Part shown: positions 1-9,349 of the stretch, piece after piece
Layout of the letters: every line of letters begins with the position of its first letter
Numbering within the stretch: the first letter of the stretch is position 1
Source of the DNA: Hanleya hanleyi
Lineage: Eukaryota > Mollusca > Polyplacophora > Lepidopleurida > Hanleyidae
Assembly: GCA_036873755.1 (NCBI GenBank)
Contig: JAVTVY010045423.1
Span: 124,001-188,000 of the forward strand
Direction: 5' to 3'
DNA: 64,000 nt
Notes under the pieces: model-generated
Told to the model about the DNA's origin: nothing
Databases searched by the model: none
The model's input: the letters and a program-made list of their open reading frames with translations, nothing else
Position numbers and translations under genes: made by a program

Positions 1-994
1 GGTTTGGTTCACTATCTCTGGAACTGAAACTCTAAGAACATCCTGTCGCACGAGCCACGGAATACCAAGAACAGTTAGTTCACTCCGTTTGTCCTGGTCT
101 TTCTCAGGTATGCAGTCTGCAAGATCTGTTGAATTAGTAGCCCACTCACGGAGATTCATAAATGCACCATGGAAAATCTTTTTACTCTCGTCGTACTCTA
201 TTCAAGTGTGTTACATCCAGTGACCAAGTTATCCACATAGATGTCCTGTTCTATCTTCATTGATGTAGGGGTCCCTACTTTCGCCATGTGATAGGCAACT
301 GTAGCGCCAAGCAAGAAAGGGCTAGATATAACACCGAAAGCGACTCTGCAAAATCTGTAGATTTGAGTGTTATCATCTGCTTGAGGAATGTGGGGATTCT
401 TTAACCACAGAAATCTGGTCACGTCCCGATCAGGATTTTGCAAACCAACCTGCAGGAATGCCTTCTCGATGTCTGCCACTAGTGCTATTTGAAATGTCCG
501 GAAATGTAACAAAAGTCCACATAGATCGTGCAGCATGATGGGACCACGATGGAGGCATTCATTAAGACTTTTGTTGCTCTTCTTGAACTTTGCAGAGGCG
601 TCGTAAACTACCCTAACTTTGGCTGTGACCTTTGTAGGAGTAATCACTGCGTGGTGGGGAATATAGTGCTTGCGAGGACCCTCTGCGGTTGTCTCAGTTA
701 CCTTTTCTATAATTCCCTTATGTTCCTGTTCCTCTATGATCGAACTGTATTTCTGGAGAAGGTCGGGATTTTTACCAAGTCTCTGCATTAAGGATTTGAA
801 TCTACCTTGTGCTAGACCATAATTTTCTGGCAAGTCCGGGTTTTCGTCTTTCCATGGCCAAGTGACGTAGTATCGACCGTCTTCACATTTGACAGATTGA
901 TTGAAAGTTGTAAGAGCATTGTCGTCGCCAGTTTCTTGAGCGGAATCCCTGATGCCTATGGTTTCTAAGTTCCAAAACTCTTCTAAATTGGTTT
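1..994 (-). pseudogene. BEL/Pao reverse transcriptase fragment (copy A)
   Basis: On the minus strand, a frame open from the array edge reads through the linker before RT and into the palm. Visible motifs are VRVVYDAS, LVADIEKAFLQVGL and IYVDNLVTG (the YxDD-box position has Asn as the fourth residue, as in copy B). The reading frame ends at 198-200. There, compared with copy B around 8390-8405, 15 bp are replaced by 5 bp, a net loss of 10 bp that makes a stop codon. The remaining 197 bases continue the homology out of frame. The longest clean frame is 198-833, but sequence alignable to BEL linkers extends back to the array. It is a broken copy of a retroelement replication gene. Confidence 0.85.
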
Positions 995-2205
995 GAGCTG
1001 GAGTGATGCATCAGGAGCTGGAGTGATGCATCAGGAGCTGGAGTGATGCGTCAGGAGCTGGAGTGATGCATCAGGAGCTGGAGTGATGCATCAGGAGCTG
1101 GAGTGATGCATCAGGAGCTGGAGTGATGCGTCAGGAGCTGGAGTGATGCGTCAGGAGCTGGAGTGATGCATCAGGAGCTGGAGTGATGCGTCAGGAGCTG
1201 GAGTGATGCATCAGGAGCTGGAGTGATGCGTCAGGAGCTGGAGTGATGCGTCAGGAGCTGGAGTGATGCGTCAGGAGCTGGAGTGATGCGTCAGGAGCTG
1301 GAGTGATGCGTCAGGAGCTGGAGTGATGCGTCAGGAGCTGGAGTGATGCGTCAGGAGCGTCAGGAGCTGGAGTGATGCGTCAGGAGCTGGAGTGATGCGT
1401 CAGGAGCTGGAGTGATGCGTCAGGAGCTGGAGTGATGCGTCAGGAGCTGGAGTGATGCATTAGGAGCTGGAGTGATGCATCAGGAGCTGGAGTGATGCGT
1501 CAGGAGCTGGAGTGATGCGTCAGGAGCTGGAGTGATGCATTAGGAGCTGGAGTGATGCATCAGGAGCTGGAGTGATGCGTCAGGAGCTGGAGTGATGCGT
1601 CAGGAGCTGGAGTGATGCATTAGGAGCTGGAGTGATGCATCAGTCAGGAGCTGGAGTGATGCGTCAGGAGCTGGTGATGGAGCTGGAGTGATGCATCAGG
1701 AGCTGGAGTGATGCGTCAGGAGCTGGAGTGATGCGTCAGGAGCTGGAGTGATGCGTCAGGAGCTGGAGTGATGCATCAGGAGCTGGAGTGATGCGTCAGG
1801 AGCTGGAGTGATGCGTCAGGAGCTGGAGTGATGCATTAGGAGCTGGAGTGATGCATCAGGAGCTGGAGTGATGCGTCAGGAGCTGGAGTGATGCGTCAGG
1901 AGCTGGAGTGATGCATTAGGAGCTGGAGTGATGCATCAGGAGCTGGAGTGATGCGTCAGGAGCTGGAGTGATGCGTCAGGAGCTGGAGTGATGCATTAGG
2001 AGCTGGAGTGATGCATCAGGAGCTGGAGTGATGCGTCAGGAGCTGGAGTGATGCGTCAGGAGCTGGAGTGATGCATCAGGAGCTGGAGTGATGCATCAGG
2101 AGCTGGAGTGATGCGTCAGGAGCTGGAGTGATGCATCAGGAGCTGGAGTGATGCATCAGGAGCTGGAGTGATGCGTCAGGAGCTGGAGTGATGCGTCAGG
2201 AGCTG
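995..2205. repeat. 20-bp minisatellite, about 60 copies, inside the BEL coding region
   Basis: The unit is AGGAGCTGGAGTGATGCRTC, repeated head to tail with few indels (irregular near 1358, 1644 and 1672). Units differ mainly at GCAT/GCGT and TCAGG/TTAGG. The TTAGG variant recurs at 1461, 1541 and 1621, and again at 1837, 1917 and 1997. This exact 80-bp spacing shows a four-unit higher-order repeat. The array sits where BEL elements join the protease to the RT. Because 20 is not a multiple of 3, the frame rotates with each unit and soon meets a TGA on the minus strand. Confidence 0.97.
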
Positions 2206-4303
2206 CAAACGCGCATGTTTCTGTTTTCTCTTGTTGACCAAAGTTCAGTATTAGTAAACTGGGCTCGGGGCTTTTGTCTGGTGAGAAGTTTGTTCTCCCG
2301 GCTAGGATACAGCCAAGTTTAGACCCAAGAAGGTACAGCCCAGGGGTGAGTTCAACTTTTTCTGGAAGGATCAGGTCTAAATAATAGTCATTGCCTATCA
2401 GGAGCTCAAGAGTGGATGTTTCTATATCTGTAGGGAGTATGTCAGCCAGGGGAATGTCCTTCCACAAGAAATTCCAGTTGTAACAAGAGCCCAAGCTCAC
2501 TGGCATGCGGTGTATTGTACCTGTAATTTTCGGGACCACGTTTGCTCGTATTTTCAGAAATGTACCATCTCTCAGTTGGAGCTCTAAAGTAGTAGTTGGA
2601 GTTTTAATTGTCTGGGGGTTTTCTGAACCAAACGTCACAACAGAAACCTCTTCGTGGTCTTTCCCAATCTGAAGTTTGAGTTTCTTTGCTAGATCTTCTG
2701 TCATGTATGTTCTTTGACTGCCAGAGTCCAGTAATATGCGTGTCTGATTGCTTGAATGGATGCCTGGTTTGCGTACTTGAGTGATTGCAGTTTGCATTAA
2801 GACAGTTTCACCTGAAGCCAGCATCGATTGCTCAGAGGTACATGTAAACTGTGTTGTAGGAAACTCACTGGTAAGATGGGAAGATTCGTTTCTACGAGTC
2901 GAAAACTTTTTTGGACACATACTCCTATCGTGATTTTTCCTTTGATGGCAATGGAAGCAAGGTTTATCGTATCGACAGTCTTTGAATTTGTGGTTTTTCT
3001 TCAAACAAATGAAACAATTACCTTTGATCCTCTCCTTTCTGGTTTCCATGGTAGGGTAGATTGTACATTCGTCCGACCAATGAGGCTGTCCGCAGAAACT
3101 ACAACCGGTCTGTGGGCGTGTCTCTCTACCACCAGCCACCAGCGCTTCAGCAGATGACCTAACCGGAAGTTTGGTAAACCTGGAACTAGGTGAACTATGG
3201 GAGAAATTCATATTAACATCGTTTTTGGCTTTAGGATTGGTAAATGCTTGAAATAACTGCCGTTCAGCAGATTCTCGGGCCATAACATAGTTCTTAAAGA
3301 GTTCTCTTAGTCTGGTAACTGTCCAGCTCTCGGCGTGACCCTTTTGCATTTCAAGTTGAATCAAAACTTCTCTTGGGAGTTTAGAGGTTATCATAGAGAT
3401 AAATATGTTTTTATCAATATTCTGGCCGTGAGCCTCTAAGCTGCGAAGATGTTTCTCTAAGTCATCATTGAGTAATCGTAACTTACCGATGTTGTTTGGT
3501 GATACGGACAGGTCCATTAAACTGATATAATGGGCGTTGATTATGGCTTGTGAATCACCGTACCTGTCTTGGAGCAACTTCACTGCAACCTCATAGTTGG
3601 CGTTGGATAGAGAGATCCCACCTATCGTTTTCAACGCCTCGCCACGGAGTTTACTTTTGAGGTAGGTGAATTTCTCTACAGCTGATAACTTGGTATTTTT
3701 ATGAATAGTCGATTCAAACAAATCCCAAAATGATTTCCATGTCAGGATATCTCCAGCAAATGGCAACATCTCCAACTTTGGTAATTTCACAGAAACCGTT
3801 GGGGCTTGTTGATCAGGAGAACGTTCTCCTCGGTTTTCACGTCCCGCAAGTTGTTGCATTCGATCAAACTGTATTTGTTGGGCCTCAATGAGCTTTTGAG
3901 TCTGAGTCTGCATTTGAGCCTGAAGTTCAACCATTTTCGCCAATTTCTCATCCAGCCCCGAAGGCAATATTGGCTCAACTTTAATTTTCTTTTGGTCATG
4001 AAGCCGCTTTGCAAAGGCCGATAAATCTGCAATGCCATCGAGTACATTATCAATAAAACTGATTTCTTCAGCTTCAAATTCTTGGAATTTTGTCAGTTCC
4101 TCTTTAGCGCCGGTTTGCTCTGCTAATGACACACATTTTTCACTAGTATCTTGAAACTTGGTCGAAAGATCTTTTAATTTACATATTAGATCATTCGTCT
4201 TTTGAAGTTCTCGGCCTATGTCATCATCGAGCACATGTTGACTAAGAAGTGGATCAAGTTTGGAGAGTTCGCGTCGCATAGAGTTCATATACCTTGTCTT
4301 CAA
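2156..4303 (-). CDS. BEL/Pao gag-like protein with zinc knuckles and aspartic protease
   Basis: A 715-residue ORF that starts 48 bases inside the primer-binding site, as expected for a BEL gag-pol. The first 160 residues are charged and probably coiled coil. A DUF1759-type capsid region follows (LPKLEMLPFAGDILTWKSFW near residue 175, to about 330). Three Cys/His clusters near residues 400-470 (CSFCGQPHWSDEC, CFICLKKNHKFKDC, CFHCHQRKNHDRSMC) are retroelement nucleic-acid-binding knuckles. An aspartic protease core LLDSGSQRTYMT lies near residue 524 (DUF1758-type). The frame runs into the 20-bp array and stops there (last residues LTHHSSS come from the repeat). In intact relatives the frame would continue into RT, so this is the 5' half of a split polyprotein. 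Confidence 0.93.
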   Translation of the reverse strand: MKTRYMNSMRRELSKLDPLLSQHVLDDDIGRELQKTNDLICKLKDLSTKFQDTSEKCVSLAEQTGAKEELTKFQEFEAEEISFIDNVLDGIADLSAFAKRLHDQKKIKVEPILPSGLDEKLAKMVELQAQMQTQTQKLIEAQQIQFDRMQQLAGRENRGERSPDQQAPTVSVKLPKLEMLPFAGDILTWKSFWDLFESTIHKNTKLSAVEKFTYLKSKLRGEALKTIGGISLSNANYEVAVKLLQDRYGDSQAIINAHYISLMDLSVSPNNIGKLRLLNDDLEKHLRSLEAHGQNIDKNIFISMITSKLPREVLIQLEMQKGHAESWTVTRLRELFKNYVMARESAERQLFQAFTNPKAKNDVNMNFSHSSPSSRFTKLPVRSSAEALVAGGRETRPQTGCSFCGQPHWSDECTIYPTMETRKERIKGNCFICLKKNHKFKDCRYDKPCFHCHQRKNHDRSMCPKKFSTRRNESSHLTSEFPTTQFTCTSEQSMLASGETVLMQTAITQVRKPGIHSSNQTRILLDSGSQRTYMTEDLAKKLKLQIGKDHEEVSVVTFGSENPQTIKTPTTTLELQLRDGTFLKIRANVVPKITGTIHRMPVSLGSCYNWNFLWKDIPLADILPTDIETSTLELLIGNDYYLDLILPEKVELTPGLYLLGSKLGCILAGRTNFSPDKSPEPSLLILNFGQQEKTETCAFAAPDASLQLLTHHSSS

Positions 4304-4350
4304 ACCTTTAGATAAGGGAGAGACATCTTGCCGTAACGTAAATCCAGGGT

Positions 4351-4363
4351 TCCGGCACCAACA
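4351..4363 (-). promoter_or_regulatory. Putative tRNA primer-binding site of the BEL element
   Basis: Just inside the LTR on the minus strand, the sequence TGGTGCCGGAACC begins with TGG, the complement of a tRNA CCA end. It sits a few bases from the LTR terminus ...TACA. The tRNA species cannot be assigned from this alone. Confidence 0.55.
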
Positions 4364-4916
4364 ATGTACTGAGGAATACTACATGAAAACTTGGAAGACA
4401 AGGACTCGAAGAAAGGAACAAAGTCAGGTGTAGAAATCAACAATGCATCTGCCTGGATGCTTTTATAATAATAGTCTCCACGAAAAATAGGGAAGGCTAA
4501 TAGGATCCACGCAGAAATAAAGTTCATTTAAGATAAAGTTCAACACCGTATGTACAGGTAAGTCAATCCAGCTGAATAAGGTCCGTATAAGTATACACCG
4601 CTTGATAGTGCATACCAGATGAACAAAGTTCGTGCATGTCAATATTTCATTCAGCATAAATATTCAGCTTGGACAAGCGAGTTGATGAAATGAATAAAGT
4701 CCACATAGATGAGAAATCGTAATAAATCCACAGAATAATGCGCACACAAGTAAAGTTCAGTATGGAATGTTAGTAGTTCGCGCACATTGAGAGGGACTTC
4801 TGAAGCGCCACACGCGTGATACGATACGTAAACAACTCCAAGCAGAATATCTCACAGGTCAATCCCACACAAGTAAATCCACTGAATAATTTCCCACACA
4901 GGTAAGTATCCTCGAT

Positions 4917-5240
4917 TTGAATTGTACCGAGTCACTAAGTTATATCTGAATTGTCCCGGTACACGAAATTATATCTGAGTTGTCTCGGTACACGAAGTTA
5001 TATCTGAGTTGTCTCGGTACACGAAGATATATCTGAATTGTCCCGGTATACGAAATTATATCGGAGTTGATCCGGTGTACGAAGTATAACTGAACTGTTC
5101 CGGTGCACAAAGTATATCTGAATTGAACCGGTGTACGAAGTATATCTGAACTGTTCCGGTGCACAAAGTATATCTGAATTGAACCGGTGTAGGAAGTATA
5201 ACTGAATTGTTTCAGTGTTCGAAGTATATCTGAATTGTCC
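4917..5240. repeat. About 30-bp tandem repeat inside the BEL LTR
   Basis: About ten degenerate units built on TATATCTGAATTGTCCCGGT followed by ACACGAA(G/A)T. The two outer strands of units differ (TGTCYCGGTACACGA versus TGAACCGGTGTACGA), suggesting two rounds of expansion. Confidence 0.9.
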
Positions 5241-5261
5241 GTACTCACCGTTCGTCAGGCT

Positions 5262-5412
5262 GAATAGTATCCACACAGGTAAGTAATTCCACTGAATAGT
5301 GTTCACAAGGAAGTAAGTCCGCTGAATAGTGCACACACAAGTAAGTAAGTCCACTGAATAGTGCACACTCAAGTTAGTCATTCCACTGGATAGTTCATGC
5401 ACAGGTGAGTAA
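5262..5412. repeat. About 28-bp degenerate repeat inside the BEL LTR, rich in GTAAGT
   Basis: Units resemble CACAGGTAAGTAATTCCACTG followed by AATAGTGCACA. Related single units occur at 4550-4580 and 4864-4910, so the repeat once covered more of the LTR. Several units contain GTAAGT, a perfect splice-donor string on the plus strand. Confidence 0.8.
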
Positions 5413-5707
5413 CTTCTATCTGTATTGTACGAGTGAGATAATGCGTAAATGAGTCCAGGCCGTCTGTCACTCGCACAAAAGTTTCTGAGAAGTTACACAA
5501 TAGCGGACAAATTTAGACCGGCTATTCTGGATACCACATACACTGATTTGTACTGCACCGTAAAACTGTCTGGACTGGTCAATCTTGACCACGCAAGCAT
5601 ATATAACCTATGTCAGGCCTAACCACTCCATAAATGCCAGACCTCACTAATCGATCAAATAATGAATTTCACATTTTAGTCGATCTCTCGTGACTCTCGT
5701 TACGACA

Positions 5708-5717
5708 CTCCCCAAGC
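5708..5717 (-). promoter_or_regulatory. Putative polypurine tract of BEL copy B
   Basis: The minus-strand sequence TTGGGGAG lies directly before the LTR start TGTCGTAACG and 10-20 bases after the pol stop codon, which is the expected place for the plus-strand primer. Confidence 0.55.
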
Positions 5718-5725
5718 ACGAAAAA

Positions 5726-8696
5726 TCAGTTTAGCTGCTGTGATATCAGTTTTCTAGCTTCAACAGCAGCTGACCTTGCAGGTGGTCTTATAGTTACATT
5801 TTCTGGGCGTTTCTGTTTCAGCAGGTAGGTGTCATCAGTTGGGGTATTTGGACACTCGATAGGATAGAGTAAGCACAATGGTCTGTTGATCGTTTTCTGG
5901 GAAGGTAGCAGAATCGTTGCAGATCTAACATTACCATCCCTACCAGCTATCACACTTTGTATTTCCCCGAGTCGCCATGCAGCACGAGGAAGATCATCCT
6001 TGACCAGAACAATATCACCTGTCTTAGGTTCAAAGATAGACTGATTCCTGGGTCCCTTCAAATGCGATTGTGTCCGTTCTCTCAGGCTAGTCAGATACTC
6101 ATTTCTCCAAGAGTTCCAAAAGGCTTCCAGATGCCTTTGTCCTTTTCTCCACATCTGGACTACCTTGTCTACTGAGCTAATAGTTGATTGGTAATCTGGA
6201 TCGGTAAGATCAATGGCCACTTCAGGGAATGCAGTTTTCGGATTCAATGTAAGAAAGTCTGATGGTGTGATTGTCGTGTTGGAATTTATGTCGTCATCGA
6301 CATAAACCAAAGGTCTTGAGTTTACCACAGCTTGTACTTCATGAAGAAATGTCTGTAACTGGTCAACAGTCAGCAAAGTCCTGCCAATGGCTTTACGTAG
6401 ACATCTTTTGACGAATTCAACCAGTCTCTCGTAGAACCCTCCCATCCAGGGGGATAACTCTGTTATAAATTGCCACCTCACTCCTTGATCCGCCACATAA
6501 TTTTTCACCTCTGGGTCCAGAACTATCTGTTTCCACATATTATCGATGACTGTTTTGGCCAACTTGAACTGTGGTGCGTTGTCTGATAGGATCTGCTTAG
6601 GTGCGCCGTGACGAGCAACGAATCGTCGCAAACAGAGCAAAAATGGAGGGGTGGACATGTCTCTGACCAGTTCTAGATGTATAGCCCGAACAGCCATGCA
6701 AGTAAAGAGACACACCCAAACCTTTGTCACTTCTGTCGCATCCTTCACATAAAGGGGTCCAAGGTAGTCAAGTCCTGTGTATGTGAAAGGAGCCGACTGC
6801 GTTACTCTTTGTTTAGGCAATGGCGGCATAACTGGCATTTTGTACAGTCCGCCCTCGTGTCGTCGACAAATCGTACAGTTCCGTAGGACCTTCTTCACCA
6901 CCGATCGACCTTGAGGGATCCAATATTCCTGTCGTATTTGCGCCAGTGTTTGTGAAACACCTGAATGGGGAATGCTCTTATGATACTTCTCTATCACCAG
7001 AGTTGTGTACGGGTCAAGTTTTGGGAGCAATATAGGTGATTTCGCACCTGCTGAAAGTTCTGTATTTGTCAGTCTCCCATGGCAACGAAGTAGTTCTTCT
7101 GCATCCAACTGTAGACCTAGCTGCTGCTGGAGATTATTTCTCTTGCTGTGTTGGATGGCTTCAATGACATCTTTGAAATTCCTTTGTTGAACGTTTTGAA
7201 CCCACAAAAGTTTAGCCTTTGCTAGTTCCTGTGACGTCAGAGGACCTTTGTGGCCGTTTTGATTTTTTATTTTGCCAACGAACCTCAGGAGCCACGCTGT
7301 TACTCGTAACAGTTTGGTAAGTGAAGAAAAGTTTTCAGCAATCAGTCCGAAGGGAGTATTAGCCAAAACCGGGCCTTGATTGGCAGCGAGTTTTGCTTCG
7401 TATAGAACTTGTTTCTTTTTCTCGCAAGCTGTGTTTTCGAGTACTTCTTGAGTAATCGGCGGAGTATTCCAAGTTGGCCACAATTCAACAGGATGACCGA
7501 GCCTTTCAGGACCATGCCACCAGGTGTTAGACTGGAGACTCTCCAGAGTACCCCCTCTTGTTGCTATGTCGGCTGAATTTTCAGTTGTAGAGATGTACCG
7601 AAACTGAATATTGTTATGTGATCTGATCTCCCTCAATCGGTTTTCAACAAACAGAGTAAGTGGATTCTTGGTCTTAATCCAGCTAAGTACACACTGTGAG
7701 TCTGTCCAGATTACTTTGATTGAAATTGGAAGATTTAGTTCTTTCTGGGCAAATGTTAAAGCGCGAACGCCAATCAGAACAGCCAATAGTTCCAGTCTCG
7801 GCACAGTTACCTTTTTCGTTGGGGCCAAGCGAGTCTTGGAGAATACCAGATTGTTCTTCACACAAACGTCTGTTGAAACCTGTAGGTAAACAGCTGTAGC
7901 ATAGGCACGTGTCGATGCATCACAGAAACACAGTAGTTGATACCTTATAGGCTGCAGTGTGGAGTTGAGACCTACAAACCTGGGTATTTGCACTTCTGAG
8001 ATTCGCTGTAGGTTATGCGAGATTTGACTCCATTTCTCGTGCTTTTCTTCGGGTAGAACAGCATCCCAATCGAACTTCTCAGTCCATAGTTCCTGTAGAA
8101 ATAGTTTGGCTGTCAGAGATACAGGGCTGAAAAATCCAAGTAGGTCAAATAGAGAGGCAATAATCTTCAAAACTTCCCTCTTTGTCAAAACCAAGGTTTG
8201 GTTCACTATCTCTGGAACTGAAACTCTAAGAACATCCTGTCGCACGAGCCACGGAATACCAAGAACAGTTAATTCACTCCGTTTGTCCTGGTCTTTCTCA
8301 GGTGTGCAGTCTGCAAGATCTGTTGAATTAGTAGCCCACTCACGGAGATTCATAGATGCACCATGGAAAATCTTTTTACTCTCGTCGTAGAAGTTACAGG
8401 CATCTTCAAGTGTGTTACATCCAGTGACCACATTATCCACATAGATGTCCTGTCCTATCTTCATTGATGTAGGGGTCCTTACTTTCGCCATGTGATAGGC
8501 AACTGTAGCGCCAAGCAAGAAAGGGCTAGATATAACACCGAAAGGGACTCTGCAAAATCTGTAGATTTGAGTATTATCATCTACTTGAGGAATCTGGGGA
8601 TTCTTTAACCACAGAAATCTGGTAACGTCCCGATCAGGATTTTGCAAACCAACCTGCAGGAATGCCTTCTCAATGTCTGCCACTAGTGCTATTTGA
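5726..8696 (-). CDS. BEL/Pao pol: reverse transcriptase, RNase H, integrase (copy B, 5'-truncated)
   Basis: The open frame reaches 8797, but retroelement homology starts at 8696; the first 34 or so residues come from foreign repeat sequence. Numbering the whole frame (1023 residues), RT shows LVADIEKAFLQ (Asp41) and IYVDNVVTG (119-122). RNase H has CFCDAS (Asp293), LELLAV (Glu336), WTDSQ (Asp366) and SADIATR (Asp410). The integrase has a His-His-Cys-Cys finger (606, 611, 641, 644) and catalytic residues in GLDYLGP (Asp677), SDNAPQF (Asp739) and GGFYERLVE (Glu790). A DUF5641-like tail follows (GDIVLVKDD). The stop at 5726 is followed at once by a purine tract and the LTR, so the 3' end is intact. 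Gag, protease and the RT N-terminus are missing, so this copy cannot act alone. Confidence 0.93.
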
Positions 8697-8749
8697 TCAC
8701 CGATCACCATTAAAGGGTGATGGGCCATCACCTTTTTTCTGGCTGTGCA
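8697..8749. repeat. Fragment of the GGTGATGGCC inverted-repeat element at the BEL copy B break
   Basis: This stretch (ATTAAAGGGTGATGGGCCAT ... CTTTTTTCTGGCTGTGCA) matches the units and terminus of the element at 56024-56468. It begins exactly where copy B stops matching copy A (8696), so it marks the truncation point of the retrotransposon. Confidence 0.75.
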
Positions 8750-8786
8750 ACTCAACTTAAAGATGGTGGTCGGTTTTCCATATACT

Positions 8787-9110
8787 CGCACTGCCAAAAA
8801 TACCCTACATATTTAAGATAATGACCTAAAATTTTCTTGAAATAAGATAATTTTACTCAAAATAAGTTAAATTTTAAGATTTTTTTCCTTGTTTGAGTAA
8901 AATTTGGAGTGGGTAAGTACATTTTACTTCAACAAGAAAAAAGTAAAAAAAAATCTTTAAAAAATCTTGTTTTAAGAAAAATTCTTAATTTTTTCTTGTT
9001 ACTCCACTCCAAATTTTACTTAAACAAGGAAAAAATTCTAAAATTTTCTCATAATTTAACTTATTTTGAATAAAGTTATCTTATATAAGTAGGGTATTTT
9101 TGGCAGTGCG
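8787..9110. mobile_element. Palindromic foldback MITE with CACTGCCAAAAATACCC ends
   Basis: The left end CACTGCCAAAAATACCCTAC (8789) is matched by its complement ending at 9108 (GGGTATTTTTGGCAGTG). The two halves are complementary over almost all of the 320 bp, with A/T-rich blocks such as CTTGTTTGAGTAAAATTTGG on one side and CCAAATTTTACTTAAACAAG on the other. No coding capacity. The flanking CG on both sides may be a 2-bp target duplication. Confidence 0.9.
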
Positions 9111-9134
9111 GAGACGATATGGTTGCATACTCAC

Positions 9135-9302
9135 GGTTGCAGTAGGACGGGTAGCCACTAGACCTGTCACTACCATCCGAGAAGTGAGAGTTGGAGCGGC
9201 AATTCCAGGCAAAGCCTATGTCACAGACATCCGTACTCTCAAGACATCGGCGACTGTCATTACATCGGAGGTACTGTTCATTATCGTTGACACATGTGGC
9301 AT
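9135..9302 (-). CDS. Host gene exon: LDL-receptor class A domain
   Basis: A 168-bp exon on the minus strand between an acceptor (GATTCCAG at 9303-9310) and a donor (GTGAGT, 9129-9134). It encodes six cysteines in the LDLa pattern: CVNDNEQYLRC, RRCLESTDVCD, NC, then SDGSDRSSGYPSYC, including the SDGSD calcium-binding region. Both boundaries are phase 1, the usual arrangement of shuffled LDLa exons. The upstream CUB-like exon at 13527-14079 also ends in phase 1, so the two join in frame. The protein is probably extracellular or membrane-anchored; LDLa repeats bind ligands. The MITE starts 25 bases past the splice donor. The gene is unidentified; further exons should lie beyond the left edge or among the repeats. 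Confidence 0.75.
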
Positions 9303-9349
9303 CTGGAATCATTTTGTAAACCAGGAATAGAGATTGAAATAATAGCAAA

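Larger units (their letters stand above)
1..4364 (-). mobile_element. BEL/Pao LTR retrotransposon, copy A (internal region, runs off the left edge)
   Basis: The order on the minus strand is primer-binding site, gag-like plus protease ORF, a 20-bp minisatellite, then the start of the reverse transcriptase. This is the normal BEL/Pao order, interrupted by the array. Bases 1-197 are nearly identical to 8197-8393 of copy B, so the two copies are close relatives. RNase H, integrase and the distal LTR of this copy would lie beyond the window. The copy is non-functional: the array breaks the polyprotein frame and an indel breaks the RT. Confidence 0.88.
4365..5707 (-). mobile_element. BEL/Pao LTR, shared by copies A and B
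   Basis: On the minus strand it begins TGTCGTAACGAGAG and ends CTCAGTACA (TGT...ACA ends). It lies between the end of copy B pol plus a G-rich tract and the primer-binding site and gag start of copy A. It is thus the 3' LTR of copy B and the 5' LTR of copy A at once, about 1.34 kb. The boundaries are inferred from these signals because no second LTR is in view. Short ORFs in it are by-products of internal repeats. Confidence 0.72.

Noticed and set aside
4940..5402. Overlapping ORFs of 102 and 134 codons in the LTR
   Set aside because: They are products of tandem repeats within the LTR.
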